64,000 nucleotides of DNA from Chryseomicrobium excrementi (GCF_002798305.1 NZ_PCGR01000001.1:682001-746000); one strand, 5' to 3'; positions 35,910 through 45,287 are shown, counted from the first letter of the stretch. The notes: generated by a model not told the origin, from the sequence alone. Translations and numbers: made by a program.

Positions 35910-36983
35910 CTATTCTCTATTTTCTACAGATAAGCCCATTAAATACGCCGCTAAAGCGTTTAACTCTTCATCCGTTAGGTCTGGATAAACAGGCATTAAA
36001 TTGCCCTCTTTGTACTCTTGAGAGTTTTTGATCCAACCTTTAAGGTTTTCTTCGTTGTGCTCTAAGAAGCCAGCAATACGGTTACGGTCGCCAAAAGTAG
36101 CTAAACTTGGTCCTCGTTGATTTGCTGCTGCAACACCAGAAGTTGCGTGACAACCAATACAGCTGTTAGATACAAATAATTGTTCTCCTAGATCTTCCGA
36201 CTCTTCAGATGGAGCAGGAACCTCTTCTTGAGCAACTGCTACCCACTCATCGAAGTCTTCAGGGCTTAATGTTTTTACTTTGAAGTCCATCAATGCGTGT
36301 GATGGTCCACAAAGCTCAGCACATTTACCATAGAACACACCGTCTTTTAGGCCTTCTGATTCTTTATCAAACTCAAGGTAGAATTTGTTTACGTTTTCAA
36401 CATTCGTATCTAATTTACCACCGATAGATGGAATCCAGAATGAATGTTTCACGTCTGCTGCTTTTAAGTTAAAGTACACTTTCTCTCCAGTAGGAACAAC
36501 CAATTCTTGAGCTGTTACGATGCCAAGATCCGGATACTCGAATTCCCACCAGTAAAGTTTCGCAGTTACATTTACTGTCAACGCTGTTTTATTTCCTTCT
36601 TCATCTACTTGCTCCATGCCACTAACTTCAGCTTGTTTGTATGTCAACCAAACTGTAGGTACTGCAAGGATCAAAAGCAAGATGATTGGAACGATTGTCC
36701 AAACGATTTCAAGTTTCGTGTTTCCTTCCACTTGTTCAGGAATTGTATTTTCCCCAACTTTTGAACGTCGGAACTTCATGAGTGCCAATACATAGATAAC
36801 AACAACGACAATAATTACAAAGGTCATGATTGCTGTTGAGAGAATCAACAAATCAAATTGTTCAGATGCAACTGGACCTCGTGGAGTCAAAGTTGAAATT
36901 TGCTCTTGGCCACAAGCAGCTAAGAAAAATACAAGCGCTGCTAGCATTGAAAAGAGTCGCCATTTTTTTAGCCCTTTCATCAT
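35910..36983 (-). CDS. ctaC: Cytochrome c oxidase subunit II with cytochrome c domain (CtaC)
   Basis: Membrane-anchored subunit II of a caa3-type oxidase. A lipoprotein signal (LVFFLAACGQEQ) is followed by two helices, a cupredoxin domain with the CuA ligands (GKCAELCGPSHALMDFKV, and His in AADVKHSFWIPS) and a C-terminal haem-c domain with SCIGCHATSG and a distal Met near NLMPVYPDLT. The fused cytochrome c makes this a caa3 oxidase. The start is uncertain: I prefer the ATG at 36983 (MMKGLKKWRL); the frame is open to 37007 but neither start has an ideal ribosome site. Confidence 0.93.
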   Translation of the reverse strand: MMKGLKKWRLFSMLAALVFFLAACGQEQISTLTPRGPVASEQFDLLILSTAIMTFVIIVVVVIYVLALMKFRRSKVGENTIPEQVEGNTKLEIVWTIVPIILLLILAVPTVWLTYKQAEVSGMEQVDEEGNKTALTVNVTAKLYWWEFEYPDLGIVTAQELVVPTGEKVYFNLKAADVKHSFWIPSIGGKLDTNVENVNKFYLEFDKESEGLKDGVFYGKCAELCGPSHALMDFKVKTLSPEDFDEWVAVAQEEVPAPSEESEDLGEQLFVSNSCIGCHATSGVAAANQRGPSLATFGDRNRIAGFLEHNEENLKGWIKNSQEYKEGNLMPVYPDLTDEELNALAAYLMGLSVENRE

Positions 36984-37056
36984 CGCTAAATCAAACCCCA
37001 CTTTCATAGTTGTAATGTTTTCAATTTCGGTGTGCTTGCTCTAACAACCCAATTAG

Positions 37057-37974
37057 TTATATGAAGATTGCAAAGATAACAATCGACACAAATAAGATTG
37101 TCATGTAATTAAGAGAGTAAACAAACATTTTGGTTGCCCACTTTAAGTCATCTTGTGCTTTATAACCTGCAATTGCAAGCCACAGCCACCCTAGATTTAA
37201 AGCAGTCGCTAAGATCAAAAACCCTGTTCCTAATGAACTTAATAAGAACGGCACTGGGAGCAGTGCAATAACCCATAGCAACATCGACAATTTTGTTCGT
37301 TTGAAGCCTTTAATTACAGGTAGCATCGGAATGTTTGCTGCACGGTACTCTTCAGTACGCTTCATCGCTAGTGCATAGAAATGCGGTGGTTGCCAAATAA
37401 ACATAATTAAAAATAATGCCCAAGCTTCCCAGCCGATGACCGGTTCAATCGCTGCCCAACCAATGATTGGTGGGATAGCTCCTGAAATACTTCCTACTAC
37501 CGTATTGCTCACATATTTCCGCTTCGACCACATAGAGTAGAGCACGACATAACTAATGATGCCGGCAAGTCCCCAAACACCAGCAGATGTAGATGCCATA
37601 AATAACAATAATTCGCCTACAACGAGTAAAGTTAGAGCAATAGTCAGAACCATTGAACTAGAAAAACGACCTGTTACTGTGGGACGTTTACGTGTTCGTT
37701 TCATGATTGGATCGATATCTTGGTCAATCCAGTTGTTCATAGCTGCAGAGCCCGCTATGATGAATGCCGAACCCCCAATTGTCAGCAGTCCTAGATCAAA
37801 TTCCTGTATAAAGCTGCGTCCTGTCAGTTGAAATGCCAACCACATCCCTGTGAATACCGTAATCAAGTTGGAATTGACGATTCCAATTTTAATTAGCGCT
37901 AGGAAATCTTGCATCCACGTAGTCGATTCAACAGTCGGCTCTGAAGTAGCAGCAATTGTCGTACTGTTCGACAT
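37057..37974 (-). CDS. ctaB: Protohaem IX farnesyltransferase CtaB
   Basis: Prenyltransferase converting haem B to haem O, integral membrane, 305 residues. The first Asp-rich motif NNWIDQDIDPIMKRTRKRPT (about 85-104) and the second, YSMWSKRKYVSNTVVGSISG, are visible with about nine helices. It is divergent from ctaA, 300 bases apart, and upstream of ctaC; CtaB and CtaA together supply haem A to the oxidase. Confidence 0.96.
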   Translation of the reverse strand: MSNSTTIAATSEPTVESTTWMQDFLALIKIGIVNSNLITVFTGMWLAFQLTGRSFIQEFDLGLLTIGGSAFIIAGSAAMNNWIDQDIDPIMKRTRKRPTVTGRFSSSMVLTIALTLLVVGELLLFMASTSAGVWGLAGIISYVVLYSMWSKRKYVSNTVVGSISGAIPPIIGWAAIEPVIGWEAWALFLIMFIWQPPHFYALAMKRTEEYRAANIPMLPVIKGFKRTKLSMLLWVIALLPVPFLLSSLGTGFLILATALNLGWLWLAIAGYKAQDDLKWATKMFVYSLNYMTILFVSIVIFAIFI

Positions 37975-38208
37975 GTTGCGCCTCCTTTCATCAATGTAAG
38001 CATAATCTGCTACTCTTAACTATAACTAAAATCCACATAGATTTCTAGCTAGTTCCGAGAATTTCACAATTTATGGCCCACACCATCATTTTGTCGTAAC
38101 AACTTAATAGTAATGGATTTCCTTCTAGGAGTTGTGAAGAGGAAGGTACGAATTTATGAACAAACTGTGAAATAACAAAGGCATCTTTAGAGAGACGGGG
38201 TGTTGACG

Positions 38209-38237
38209 TTGTTTTTTAGCCGTAGGTTCGCTATTAT
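38209..38237 (+). promoter_or_regulatory. Promoter of ctaA in the ctaA/ctaB intergenic region
   Basis: TTGTTT, a 17-base spacer and TATTAT. The 300-base divergent region also holds oppositely oriented signals for ctaB that I could not define. No riboswitch-like structure was evident. Confidence 0.55.
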
Positions 38238-38274
38238 CAAAGAGCAGATATGGTAGAGAAATGAAGGTGAAGTA

Positions 38275-39195
38275 GTGAAAATACATCCATTATTAAAAGT
38301 ACTTGCTGTTCTTTCCACTTTAGGGATGCTGCTAATTCTATTAGGCGGTGCTCTAGTTACTAAAACTGAAAGTGGACTTGGATGCGGTCGTAACTGGCCT
38401 GACTGTAATGGGAACCTTATTCCTAAAGAAATTACAGCAGAAGTTCTGATTGAGTTTTCCCATAGAGCCGTTACACTTGGTGTCAGCGTCCTCATTTTGG
38501 CTCTTGCTATCTGGTCTTGGAGAAAGATCGGTCATGTGCGCGAAACAAAATTTTTAGCATTTATCTCCGTGTTCTTCTTAGTGTTACAAGCTCTTATCGG
38601 AGCTGCACAAGTTCTATGGGGACAAGGTGACTTTATATTAGCTTTACACTTTGGAATCTCCTTGATCTCATTTGCAGCAGTTTTCTTACTAACACTTCTT
38701 GTTTTTGAAGTAGATAAGAAATTTGAAACAAATAAGATTTCTATTGACCGAAAACTTCGCTTACATACGATTGGTGTGACACTTTATTCGTATGTTGTTA
38801 TTTATACCGGGGCTCTCGTACGACACACGGATTCTAGTCTGGTTTGTCGTGACTGGCCACTTTGTCGCAATGATGAATTTGGACTTCCAACGAATATGTA
38901 TGAATGGGTTCAAATGGGCCACCGTGTTGCAGCTGCAGCCATCTTTATTTGGTTGCTGTACATCATGATTTATGTCATTAAAAACTACAAGTCACAAAAA
39001 GTCATTTACTACGGATGGATCATTGCATTTACTCTTGTAGCTCTTCAAGCAACTACTGGAATGCTATCGGTACTCACTCGTTTGAACTTGTTTGTTGCTT
39101 TGTTCCACTCATTATTCATCACGCTATTGTTTGGATTGCTTTGTTACATGATTCTTCTTGTTTCCAGAAGTCGTGCAAACTACCATCGTGAGTAA
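38275..39195 (+). CDS. ctaA: Haem A synthase CtaA
   Basis: Membrane enzyme oxidising haem O to haem A, 306 residues, eight helices in two four-helix halves. The first extracytoplasmic loop has the redox Cys pair (LGCGRNWPDCNG), followed by the Glu-His pair in LIEFSHRAVTLGVS. Other haem ligands are in FILALHFGISLISF, WVQMGHRVAAAAIFI and FVALFHSLFITLLF. The second half also carries Cys (SSLVCRDWPLCRN). The GTG start has AAGGTGA just upstream. Confidence 0.95.
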   Translation: MKIHPLLKVLAVLSTLGMLLILLGGALVTKTESGLGCGRNWPDCNGNLIPKEITAEVLIEFSHRAVTLGVSVLILALAIWSWRKIGHVRETKFLAFISVFFLVLQALIGAAQVLWGQGDFILALHFGISLISFAAVFLLTLLVFEVDKKFETNKISIDRKLRLHTIGVTLYSYVVIYTGALVRHTDSSLVCRDWPLCRNDEFGLPTNMYEWVQMGHRVAAAAIFIWLLYIMIYVIKNYKSQKVIYYGWIIAFTLVALQATTGMLSVLTRLNLFVALFHSLFITLLFGLLCYMILLVSRSRANYHRE

Positions 39196-39197
39196 GA

Positions 39198-39234
39198 AAA
39201 AAGCCTGTCAGCTAAATCCGCTGACAGGCTTTTG
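39198..39234. terminator. Bidirectional terminator between ctaA and pycA
   Basis: Perfect 11-base arms AGCCTGTCAGC / GCTGACAGGCT with A- and T-runs on either side, between convergent genes. Confidence 0.9.
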
Positions 39235-42200
39235 TTATCCTTTTTCGATTTCAATCAACAGATCTCCCGGAGAAATGGCTTCTCCTGCGACTACATGAAT
39301 CTCTTGAATGGTTCCGTTAAATGGTGCTTGCACCGTCGTCTCCATCTTCATCGCCTCTGTAATGAGTAAGTGTTCCCCACGCTTCACTTTGCTTCCTTTA
39401 GCTACTGCAACTTTCAATACAGTACCTGGCATCGTAGCACCGATATGCGAGTCGTTTCCTGGCTCGATTTTGCGACGTGCTACATGGCTCACTTCTACAT
39501 TCATATCTTGAATATAGATTTCACGTGGCTGACCGTTCAGCTCAAAGTAAATAGTCCGTTGCCCTTCTAGGTTTGCATCACTAATAGATACAAGCTTGAT
39601 CATCAACGTCTTCCCTTTTTCAATCTCCACTTCGATTTCTTCACCAAGTTTCATTCCGTACAAGAAAGTCGGTGTATCAAGCACAGAGACGTTACCAAAT
39701 TGATCGACCGTTGTACGGTACTCATCGAATACTTTTGGATAGAGTAAGTATGCTAACACTTCATGGCTGCTGACAGGACGTCCAATCTTCTTGAATAACT
39801 CTTCACGAACCTGTTCAAAATTAGCCGGTTCTAAAAGTTCACCTGGTCGCACTGTGATTGGTTTGCGATCTTTCAGAATGACTTGCTGCAATTCTTCTGG
39901 GAATCCTCCGTACGGTTGTCCGATATACCCTTCAAAGAACTCAATTACAGAGTCTGGGAAGTCGAGTGATTTTCCTTTTGTCAGTACGGTATATTCATCT
40001 AAATCATTTTGCACCATGAACAACGCCATATCCCCTACTACCTTTGAAGAAGGCGTTACTTTTACGACGTCTCCAAACAATAGGTTCACTGATGAATACA
40101 TGTCTTTGACTTCTTCCCAGCGCTCGCCTAGACCAACCGCCTTGGCTTGCTGTTGAAGATTCGAGTACTGACCACCAGGCATCTCATGCACGTAGATTTC
40201 AGAATGAGGGCTCTTCATACCACTCTCAAAGTCACTGTAGTATTTACGAACCTCTTCCCAGTACTGTGACAATGCTTCTAGCTCTTTTACATTGGCACGC
40301 ACATCTCGGCCGGTTCCTTTAAGAGCATAAGCAAGTGAACTAGCTGAAGGTTGTGAAGTCAATCCACTCATCGAACCTAGTGCCGTATCGACGATGTCTA
40401 CGCCAGCGTCGATAGCACGAGCGTACAAGAACACACCATTTCCGCTTGTATCGTGTGTATGCAAGTGAATCGGCAGAGTTGTTGTGTCTTTTAATTCACT
40501 GATCAATCGATAAGCAGCTTCCGGCTTTAGCAGTCCTGCCATATCCTTTATAGCTAAAATATGAGCACCAGCTGCTTCAAGTTCTTTCGCCATGTCTTTG
40601 TAGTATTGCACCGTGTATTTTTGACGGCTGTCATCCAAAATATCTCCAGTGTAACAAATCGCCGCTTCTGCTAACTTCCCTGCTTGGCGAGTTGCATCAA
40701 TAGCCACTTCCATTCCTTTGATCCAGTTCAAACTGTCAAAGATTCGGAATACATCGATTCCCGCATCTGCAGACTTTTGAACAAATTCGCGGATGACGTT
40801 ATCCGGATAGTTCTTGTAGCCAACTGCATTCGCACCGCGCAGGAGCATCTGAAACATGACGTTTGGAATTTTTTCTCGCAATGTCAAGAGGCGGTCCCAC
40901 GGATCTTCTTTCAAGAATCGGTAAGCAACGTCAAATGTCGCTCCGCCCCACATCTCAAGAGAGAAAGCATCTTGCATGCCATGCGCCGTTTGATTGGCTA
41001 TCTGGAACATGTCGTAAGAACGGACGCGAGTGGCAAGTAAGGACTGGTGCGCATCACGGAACGTTGTATCCGTTAGTAATACATCGTCTTGTGCCTTGAT
41101 CCACTTGATGACGCCTTCAGGACCTTCGGCATCCAGCAATTGTTTGGTACCACTTAACGACTTCACATCAAATTTCTGATCCGCTTTAGGTGGTAAGTGG
41201 AACACTGGCTTTGGCTTTCGCTCAATACCTGGGAAGCCATTGACACTGATGTTCCCGATATAACTAAGTAATTTTGTCCCCCTGTCTTGTCGAGACGGGA
41301 ATAAGAACAATTCTGGCGTTGTATCGATAAAGCTTGTATTGAACTTCCCTTCGATAAAGTTAGGGTGTTTCACCACGTTCTCTAAGAATGGAATATTTGT
41401 TTTGATTCCGCGAATACGGAATTCCTGTAAGTTACGGTCCATCTTGGCAGCCGCTTCTTTAAATGTCATGCCCCATGTCGAGACTTTGACTAATAAGGAA
41501 TCGTAATAAGGAGTGATGACTGCTCCTTGGAAGCCGTTCCCCGCATCTAATCGGACACCGAATCCTCCACCTGAACGGTATACCATCAATTTCCCTGTGT
41601 CTGGCATGAATTGATTCAAAGGATCTTCTGTTGTAACGCGAGATTGAATGGCAAAACCAAACAACGGTATCTCATCTTGTGCTGGAATTCCCATTTCTTC
41701 GATTGTCAGGCTCATCCCTTGAGCAATCTTGATTTGTGAATGCACAATATCGATCCCTGTAATCATTTCAGTAATCGTGTGCTCCACTTGGATACGTGGA
41801 TTGACTTCGATGAAATAAAAATCGTCTTCTGTTACTAAGAATTCCACTGTTCCTGCATTGATATAGCCAACATTGTTCATTAATTTCACAGCCGCATCAC
41901 AAATTTCTTGTCGCAGCTCTTTGCTTAGCGCGTTAGATGGTGCAATCTCGACGACTTTCTGGTGACGACGCTGAATGGAACAATCGCGTTCATATAAATG
42001 AATCAGGTTCCCGTGGCGGTCCCCTAAAATTTGAACTTCAATATGCTTTGGTTTGTCTACAAATTTCTCTACATACACTTCGTCAGAGCCAAAAGCCGCT
42101 TTGGCTTCTGATTTTGCACGATCATATGCTTCTTGTAAATCTTCCTTGGTTGGCACAACGCGCATGCCTCGGCCACCGCCTCCAAGAGCTGCTTTAATCA

Positions 42201-42675
42201 TAAGTGGATAACCGTATGTATCACCAAATGCCTCGAGCTCTTCCATCGACTTTATTGGTCCATCACTTCCAGGAATGACAGGAATACCTGCTGCAATTGC
42301 TTGTTCACGTGCTTTCACTTTGTCACCGAACATATCCAAATGCTTAGACGTAGGCCCAATGAAGATGATCCCTTCTTCTTCACAGCGTTTAGCAAACTCA
42401 AGATTCTCGGATAAGAACCCGTACCCTGGGTGAATCGCGTCAACACCAGCATCCTTGGCAATTTCAATAATGTTTTCAATATCTAAATACGCATCAATTG
42501 GCTTTTTGCCATCCCCCACCAGATAAGATTCATCTGATTTAAAACGATGAAAAGATCCACTATCTTCTCGTGAATAAATGGCTACCGTCCGAATTCCTAG
42601 TTCCGTACATGCACGGAATACTCGAATTGCGATTTCCCCTCGGTTTGCCACTAAAATCTTGTTAATCTTGTTCAC
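39235..42675 (-). CDS. pycA: Pyruvate carboxylase
   Basis: Biotin enzyme making oxaloacetate from pyruvate and bicarbonate, 1146 residues in one chain. The biotin carboxylase domain (about 1-450) has ILVANRGEIAIRVFRAC, KAALGGGGRGMRVV and FIEVNPRIQVEHTITEMITG. The carboxyltransferase barrel (about 530-810) begins DTTFRDAHQSLLATRVRSYD, and the C-terminal biotin domain has LLITEAMKMETTVQAPF with the biotinyl Lys. The start is a GTG (VNKINKILVANRGE). An out-of-frame six-codon ATG reading (MKSEQD) overlaps this start and lies closer to GGGTGG. Confidence 0.97.
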   Translation of the reverse strand: MNKINKILVANRGEIAIRVFRACTELGIRTVAIYSREDSGSFHRFKSDESYLVGDGKKPIDAYLDIENIIEIAKDAGVDAIHPGYGFLSENLEFAKRCEEEGIIFIGPTSKHLDMFGDKVKAREQAIAAGIPVIPGSDGPIKSMEELEAFGDTYGYPLMIKAALGGGGRGMRVVPTKEDLQEAYDRAKSEAKAAFGSDEVYVEKFVDKPKHIEVQILGDRHGNLIHLYERDCSIQRRHQKVVEIAPSNALSKELRQEICDAAVKLMNNVGYINAGTVEFLVTEDDFYFIEVNPRIQVEHTITEMITGIDIVHSQIKIAQGMSLTIEEMGIPAQDEIPLFGFAIQSRVTTEDPLNQFMPDTGKLMVYRSGGGFGVRLDAGNGFQGAVITPYYDSLLVKVSTWGMTFKEAAAKMDRNLQEFRIRGIKTNIPFLENVVKHPNFIEGKFNTSFIDTTPELFLFPSRQDRGTKLLSYIGNISVNGFPGIERKPKPVFHLPPKADQKFDVKSLSGTKQLLDAEGPEGVIKWIKAQDDVLLTDTTFRDAHQSLLATRVRSYDMFQIANQTAHGMQDAFSLEMWGGATFDVAYRFLKEDPWDRLLTLREKIPNVMFQMLLRGANAVGYKNYPDNVIREFVQKSADAGIDVFRIFDSLNWIKGMEVAIDATRQAGKLAEAAICYTGDILDDSRQKYTVQYYKDMAKELEAAGAHILAIKDMAGLLKPEAAYRLISELKDTTTLPIHLHTHDTSGNGVFLYARAIDAGVDIVDTALGSMSGLTSQPSASSLAYALKGTGRDVRANVKELEALSQYWEEVRKYYSDFESGMKSPHSEIYVHEMPGGQYSNLQQQAKAVGLGERWEEVKDMYSSVNLLFGDVVKVTPSSKVVGDMALFMVQNDLDEYTVLTKGKSLDFPDSVIEFFEGYIGQPYGGFPEELQQVILKDRKPITVRPGELLEPANFEQVREELFKKIGRPVSSHEVLAYLLYPKVFDEYRTTVDQFGNVSVLDTPTFLYGMKLGEEIEVEIEKGKTLMIKLVSISDANLEGQRTIYFELNGQPREIYIQDMNVEVSHVARRKIEPGNDSHIGATMPGTVLKVAVAKGSKVKRGEHLLITEAMKMETTVQAPFNGTIQEIHVVAGEAISPGDLLIEIEKG

Positions 42676-42695
42676 TTTTCATCGCCACCCTTTGT

Positions 42696-43862
42696 TTATT
42701 TTTTTGATTTCTCGTAACGTGCGAACATCGAGACGTTCATTAAAATTCCAAGTGCTGCTGAAAATAAAATAAGAGCTGTTCCTCCGTATGAAATAAACGG
42801 AAGAGGTACACCTGTAAGTGGAATTATTCCTAACATCCCACCGAGGTTTACAAACGTTTGGAAGCCAAAAATTGATGCGATCCCGGCAGCAATCATCCGG
42901 CCATGTGGGTCGCGCCCTGTCAAAGCAATCGAGAGGCCTTTAAAAACCAAGAAGAAAATTCCGGCTAGTATAATGACGACTCCGATAATTCCTAATTCTT
43001 CCGCAATCACTGCCATGATAAAGTCTGTATGTGGCTCTGGTAGATACCCGTATTTCTGATTTGAATTCCCGAGTCCTAGTCCAGTTAAGCCACCTGAACC
43101 AATAGCCAAATAGCCATTGACGATTTGGTATCCAAAGGATTCTTCATACGCAAACGGATTAAAGAAAGCCTCTAGGCGCCCCAATCGTCTCGGTGTAATA
43201 ATAGTGTCCCTAAAAAAGTATAGCAAAATACCAATTATCAGAAAAGCGCTAATAATTAGTCCAAGGAGTTTTGAGAACACTCGGAACTGAACTCCACTAG
43301 CGACAATAACTGTAATACAAACAAATGTAATGATCATTGAGTTCCCTACATCCGTTTCGAGCATGATCGAACCGACGGCAGCAGCCATAATGATAATTGG
43401 TGGATAAATAGAGTTAGTTAAATCATTCAGTGTTCCTTTTTGAATCTTTTTGGCAAACAAACTAGAAAAATACAAAACAAGCACTATTTTAGCTACTTCT
43501 GAAGGCTGTAAATTGAGGGGGCCAATGTATAACCAGCTTTGAGATCCTGCCGCTCCACCACTCCCAATAAAATGCACCAGAATCAGTAGCAAGAACATCA
43601 CACTGACCATCGAGATCATAACGAACTTGTTTTTGAAGTGTTTATAAGGAAATAAAGACATGATGAAAAAGACAGGAATCGCTAAGAAAAGGTTTGTTTT
43701 TTGTTGCTGGAAAAAGTGATCAGGAGCCCAATCATACCGTTCCACAGCCCAGTAAAACGAGGAACTGTAAATCATGACCAGTCCGAAGACGACAAGTACT
43801 AAATAAACAAATGCGATTGAAAAGTCTGCGTGATGCAAATACCGTTTTAAATAAGTTTTCAT
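42696..43862 (-). CDS. ftsW: Septal peptidoglycan polymerase FtsW
   Basis: SEDS-family glycosyltransferase acting with PBP2B in septal wall synthesis, 388 residues and ten helices. Motifs: VFGLVMIYSSSFYWAVERY in helix 1, IGPLNLQPSEVAKIVLVLYF, PEPHTDFIMAVIAEELGIIG and GVPLPFISYGGTALI. The start is the ATG at 43862 (MKTYLKRYLHHADFS), with AAGGTGTG upstream; the frame to 43904 is not convincing. It is the intact vegetative paralogue of the spoVE fragment at 5.7-6.1 kb. It lies between ylaN and pycA as in B. subtilis. Confidence 0.95.
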   Translation of the reverse strand: MKTYLKRYLHHADFSIAFVYLVLVVFGLVMIYSSSFYWAVERYDWAPDHFFQQQKTNLFLAIPVFFIMSLFPYKHFKNKFVMISMVSVMFLLLILVHFIGSGGAAGSQSWLYIGPLNLQPSEVAKIVLVLYFSSLFAKKIQKGTLNDLTNSIYPPIIIMAAAVGSIMLETDVGNSMIITFVCITVIVASGVQFRVFSKLLGLIISAFLIIGILLYFFRDTIITPRRLGRLEAFFNPFAYEESFGYQIVNGYLAIGSGGLTGLGLGNSNQKYGYLPEPHTDFIMAVIAEELGIIGVVIILAGIFFLVFKGLSIALTGRDPHGRMIAAGIASIFGFQTFVNLGGMLGIIPLTGVPLPFISYGGTALILFSAALGILMNVSMFARYEKSKK

Positions 43863-43916
43863 GGATAACACACCTTGTTGTTGTAAGAATTTTTCATGAT
43901 GCACACTTTCATATAG

Positions 43917-43947
43917 TAAAAAAACTCAAACACGAATTGTTTGAGTT
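43917..43947 (-). terminator. Terminator after ylaN
   Basis: AACTCAAAC / GTTTGAGTT arms with a T-run on the minus strand, abutting the ylaN stop codon. Confidence 0.85.
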
Positions 43948-44231
43948 CATTTACGATCTGTATACGTTTCGTGAAGTAAGGACATCTCTTTTTCAAGAGA
44001 CGCGAGAATTTCTTTTCCTTCTTCGCGTTGAATTAATCCAAGCTTTACCGCAAAATCGATTTCTCGAGATAGACCAAACATCTGTGTATCTAACACCTCT
44101 TCGTAAAGAGGACATTGTGGCATCGTCAAGTTATCTAGCTGTACCTTAATCAATTGTGCAATCTTATCTGCATCTGTCTTAAGTAGAGATAGCGCTTTGT
44201 CTCGATACGACTGCTCCATCTGTAGATCCAT
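43947..44231 (-). CDS. ylaN: UPF0358 protein YlaN
   Basis: Small helical protein of 94 residues. Family features: [40 protein letters not shown] and [20 protein letters not shown]. In B. subtilis and S. aureus, YlaN is important under iron limitation and has been connected to relief of Fur repression. It stands as a single unit with its own terminator, upstream of ftsW. Confidence 0.93.
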   Translation of the reverse strand: MDLQMEQSYRDKALSLLKTDADKIAQLIKVQLDNLTMPQCPLYEEVLDTQMFGLSREIDFAVKLGLIQREEGKEILASLEKEMSLLHETYTDRK

Positions 44232-44333
44232 ATGAGGACGCCCCCATCTAAAATTTCTAGTTTACCTTATTAAAGTGTATCTTTCTGCTAGTAAAATTGC
44301 AAGTAGAGACCGTACACCTCTAAGGAAAAATAC

Positions 44334-44362
44334 TTTGTTTCCATGTTTTTTCAAGGTATACT
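44334..44362 (+). promoter_or_regulatory. Promoter upstream of the 44395-45097 gene pair
   Basis: TTTGTT, a 17-base spacer and TATACT, 32 bases before the ATG of the hypothetical gene. Confidence 0.6.
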
Positions 44363-44394
44363 TACATCAGATTAGAGATGGAGGGAACGCATAA

Positions 44395-44892
44395 ATGGAT
44401 ATGATTATTCCGGTAAAAGGTGCCGTAAAGTTTCCGATTACCATTGATCCCACCGTGTGGATTTTTGATGATCGTAAAGTAGATATCGAAGAATTTTTCG
44501 GAGGCCACTACGAAGAAGTGGATGCAGACGATACTTATACAGACGTCACATCGAAACAATGGTCTCGTGAAATCACAGAAGGCGCGGTCTTCCCACCGAC
44601 GCTAAAATCCGAAAAAAAATATGAGCGCACAAAGCTTTTAACGAACTCCTATGCCATGCCTTTAGAAACGTTTATTTTAAATTCAGAACCAACAGCAGAA
44701 GCTAAAGAACTCGTGGTTGAAACGAACGGTCAAGAGGAGCGTTTTTCATTGTCTGAACTTCCGAACCTCTTAGTTCAGTTCAGTCAAGAAGGGAAACCAC
44801 TACGAGACGATGGGCCAGTCTACATCTTGTTTAAGGACGGTAGCAACTTAAATTCGCCACTTAAACACGTTAGTGCGTTTCGGGTAGAATAA
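44395..44892 (+). CDS. Conserved hypothetical protein of the yla region
   Basis: Soluble acidic protein of 165 residues, MDMIIPVKGAVKFPITIDPT at the start, then VWIFDDRKVDIEEFFGG and a C-terminal region with PVYILFKDGSNLNSPLKHVS. I recognise it as a conserved Bacillales protein of this neighbourhood but cannot name a function; some databases call relatives peptidyl-prolyl isomerase without obvious support. A GGAGGG ribosome site precedes it. It is one base from ylaI, so co-transcribed. The sporulation lipoprotein gene ylaJ and ylaK, present here in B. subtilis, are missing. Confidence 0.7.
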   Translation: MDMIIPVKGAVKFPITIDPTVWIFDDRKVDIEEFFGGHYEEVDADDTYTDVTSKQWSREITEGAVFPPTLKSEKKYERTKLLTNSYAMPLETFILNSEPTAEAKELVVETNGQEERFSLSELPNLLVQFSQEGKPLRDDGPVYILFKDGSNLNSPLKHVSAFRVE

Positions 44893-44893
44893 T

Positions 44894-45097
44894 ATGCGTG
44901 TAAAATGCGTTATTTGTGACCGAATCGACCGTTTAGAGGACGACCTACCTCTTGCAAAGAAATTGCGCAACCGACCTATCACGACTTATATGTGTCCAGA
45001 TTGTTCGGAACGTATTAAAGACAATACTGAAAAACGGATTGCGACGGGCAATTTTCGGTTCTTCCGGAGCTCTCATCCTGCAGAACAAGAATTTTAG
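44894..45097 (+). CDS. ylaI: YlaI family zinc-ribbon protein (DUF2197)
   Basis: Protein of 67 residues with two Cys pairs, CVICDR near the N-terminus and CPDCSE near residue 34, forming a likely zinc ribbon. The rest is charged (IKDNTEKRIATGNFRFFRSS). Function unknown. It is the last gene of a two-gene unit ending in a hairpin. Confidence 0.88.
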   Translation: MRVKCVICDRIDRLEDDLPLAKKLRNRPITTYMCPDCSERIKDNTEKRIATGNFRFFRSSHPAEQEF

Positions 45098-45140
45098 ACA
45101 AAGGCAGTTTCTCATTGAGAAACTGCCTTTGTCATTTTAT
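45098..45140 (+). terminator. Hairpin terminator after ylaI
   Basis: Long near-perfect arms (ACAAAGGCAGTTTCTCA / TGAGAAACTGCCTTTGT) directly after the stop, with a modest T-rich tail (CATTTTAT). Confidence 0.75.
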
Positions 45141-45145
45141 ATCGC

Positions 45146-45220
45146 GTGCAGGGGAAGCGTTCCGCGGGCTGAGCCAAGGTCTCAGCTCCCGCTTTAATCC
45201 CGCTGGAGTCAACCCTGCAC
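45146..45220. repeat. 75-bp GC-rich palindromic intergenic element
   Basis: The element is bounded by 8-bp inverted ends GTGCAGGG / CCCTGCAC. Inside are nested pairings: TTCCGCGGG with CCCGCTGGA, and CGGGCTGAG with CTCAGCTCCCG. It is markedly richer in GC than its surroundings. It resembles a widely dispersed Bacillaceae/Planococcaceae intergenic repeat with the CCGCGGGCTGAG...CCCGCAGGAGTC pattern, here shortened. No second copy is visible in this window. Confidence 0.6.
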
Positions 45221-45287
45221 TCTTCTGATAGTATAAATCGCTCCTATTTGTGGCGACACATTCTAATTCTGTCCCAGACTCTTATTG

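Noticed and set aside
37975-38274. Possible riboswitch or leader in the ctaA/ctaB divergent region
   Set aside because: No strong stem-loop series or terminator/antiterminator pair seen; only a promoter for ctaA could be supported.
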